From contig CAZTTO010000009.1 of the NCBI GenBank assembly GCA_964616465.1, positions 80,852 through 144,851 of the forward strand: a stretch of 64,000 nucleotides of DNA, read 5' to 3'. The stretch is from JAFLBI01 sp964616465. GTDB taxonomy: Bacteria; Bacteroidota; Bacteroidia; Chitinophagales; Chitinophagaceae. Below are positions 63,433 through 64,000 of the stretch, one piece after another. Position numbers and translations under genes: made by a program. The notes beneath the pieces were generated by a model. That model ran no database searches, was not told the DNA's origin, and saw only the letters and a program-made list of their open reading frames with translations. Numbering within the stretch: the stretch's first letter is position 1; each line of letters starts with the position of its first letter.

Positions 63433-64000
63433 TGTAGGCTTCCCATTTTGAGTACGGGTTATAAAGATACTTTTTCTTTTGTTTTCACATGTGCTGCATG
63501 AAGCAGAGGCTTTGCCGATGCGAATGAAAGCACATGTGATTGTTGTTGTTTGATTCTGAACATCTTTGGCGACTGCCCACCTAAGGCATCATGTGGCCGT
63601 TCATTATTATAGTTCTCTATCCATATTTCTGTTTGTTCTCGTACTTCATTTAGGCTTTCAAATAAGTAAGCATCTAGTACATGAGCTCTGTAAGTGCGAT
63701 TAAATCTTTCAACGTAAGCATTTTGCGAAGGCTTCCCTGGCTGTATGTACTTGAACTCTATATTCATTGATTCACTCCAGGCTTTTGTAAGTTTTGAAAT
63801 AAACTCAGGTCCATTATCCATCCTAATTTTACTAGGCTTCCCATATCTATTAATAAGATGACGTAACACCCATATTACTCTACTGCTTTTTAACGAATAA
63901 TCAACTTCAATAAATAATACTTCTCTGTTAAAATCATCTATCACATTAAAGGATCTAAACTTTGTACCATTACTCAGAACGTCTGTCATAAAATCAATGC
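63433..64000 (-). mobile_element. IS3-family (IS407-like) element, right copy, runs off the window
   Basis: This copy is inverted relative to the left one. Its 3' end, with TGTAGGCTTCCC at 63433, lies next to hsdM. The inner end resembles the left-copy end (TGTAGG, then CCC and AGTACGG), consistent with terminal inverted repeats. The rest lies beyond 64000. Its intact transposase end contrasts with the broken left copy. Confidence 0.85.
63459..64000 (-). CDS. IS3-family OrfB transposase, C-terminal part (5' part outside the window)
   Basis: About 180 residues of the integrase core, from SIDFMTD (first Asp), through RMDNGPEF (second Asp), to QNAYVERFNRTYR (catalytic Glu) and the terminal YNNERPHDALGG signature. 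All three catalytic acids are intact, so this copy may be active. It is close to the left-copy OrfB where both exist. Translation would start upstream of 64000, by frameshift from OrfA. Confidence 0.88.
   Translation of the reverse strand, partial: IDFMTDVLSNGTKFRSFNVIDDFNREVLFIEVDYSLKSSRVIWVLRHLINRYGKPSKIRMDNGPEFISKLTKAWSESMNIEFKYIQPGKPSQNAYVERFNRTYRAHVLDAYLFESLNEVREQTEIWIENYNNERPHDALGGQSPKMFRIKQQQSHVLSFASAKPLLHAAHVKTKEKVSL

Noticed and set aside
1..64000. CRISPR arrays and rRNA genes
   Set aside because: No regularly spaced repeats and no rRNA-like sequence were found; the only short repeats are in hsdS and the IS copies.

Overview
The window is a chromosomal segment of a Bacteroidota bacterium, most likely a gliding or T9SS-bearing member near the Chitinophagaceae (lineage inferred from gene content). 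The evidence is a gldKLMN operon, a HemD/DUF4271 pair, a TonB-dependent receptor, tRNA genes without encoded CCA, low G+C, and promoters of the Bacteroidota type (TTG or TTTG, about 15-22 bp, TAnnTTTG).

Positions 1-38,500 are ordinary core genome. On the minus strand at the left edge lie the F0 genes atpF (partial), atpE and atpB. They are followed by an ABC exporter, a bifunctional RelA/SpoT, PurA, a charged low-complexity protein, PabB, a second ABC exporter, a DUF2721 protein, an ECF sigma factor with a membrane/beta-barrel partner, a lipoprotein and UvrC. Next come gldN-gldM-gldL-gldK, hemD, a DUF4271 protein, hemW, an Xre regulator, gpsA, an alpha/beta hydrolase, a MacA-like adaptor with a TolC-like channel, a trans-sulfuration-type PLP enzyme and an amino-acid permease. 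A cobalamin riboswitch then leads btuB-like, cobT, a thiamine-binding-like protein, cobS and cobC. The riboswitch leader ends in a perfect hairpin that buries the btuB start codon. MarC, DUF2752 and TM2 proteins close the core part.

At 38,521-38,592 lies tRNA-Arg(CCG). From here to the right edge the DNA is accessory. A large serine recombinase runs antisense into the tRNA gene, which marks the tRNA as a likely integration site. Next to it are a 44-residue ORF, a MerR-like regulator with its own operator-like inverted repeat, a zinc-ribbon protein and a small membrane protein. A truncated IS3-family (IS407-like) element follows at about 42,390-43,297, and a second copy in inverted orientation begins at 63,433.

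Between the two IS copies is one tightly packed seven-gene minus-strand operon: hsdM, hsdS, a putative HExxH metallopeptidase, a RecD-like helicase with a C-terminal PD-(D/E)XK-like nuclease, a 2,298-residue sacsin/HSP90-type ATPase fused to an SF1 helicase, hsdR and a YgjP-like metallopeptidase. Three large non-canonical genes thus sit between the specificity and restriction subunits of a type I restriction-modification system. This is the best candidate in the window for an undescribed defence module.
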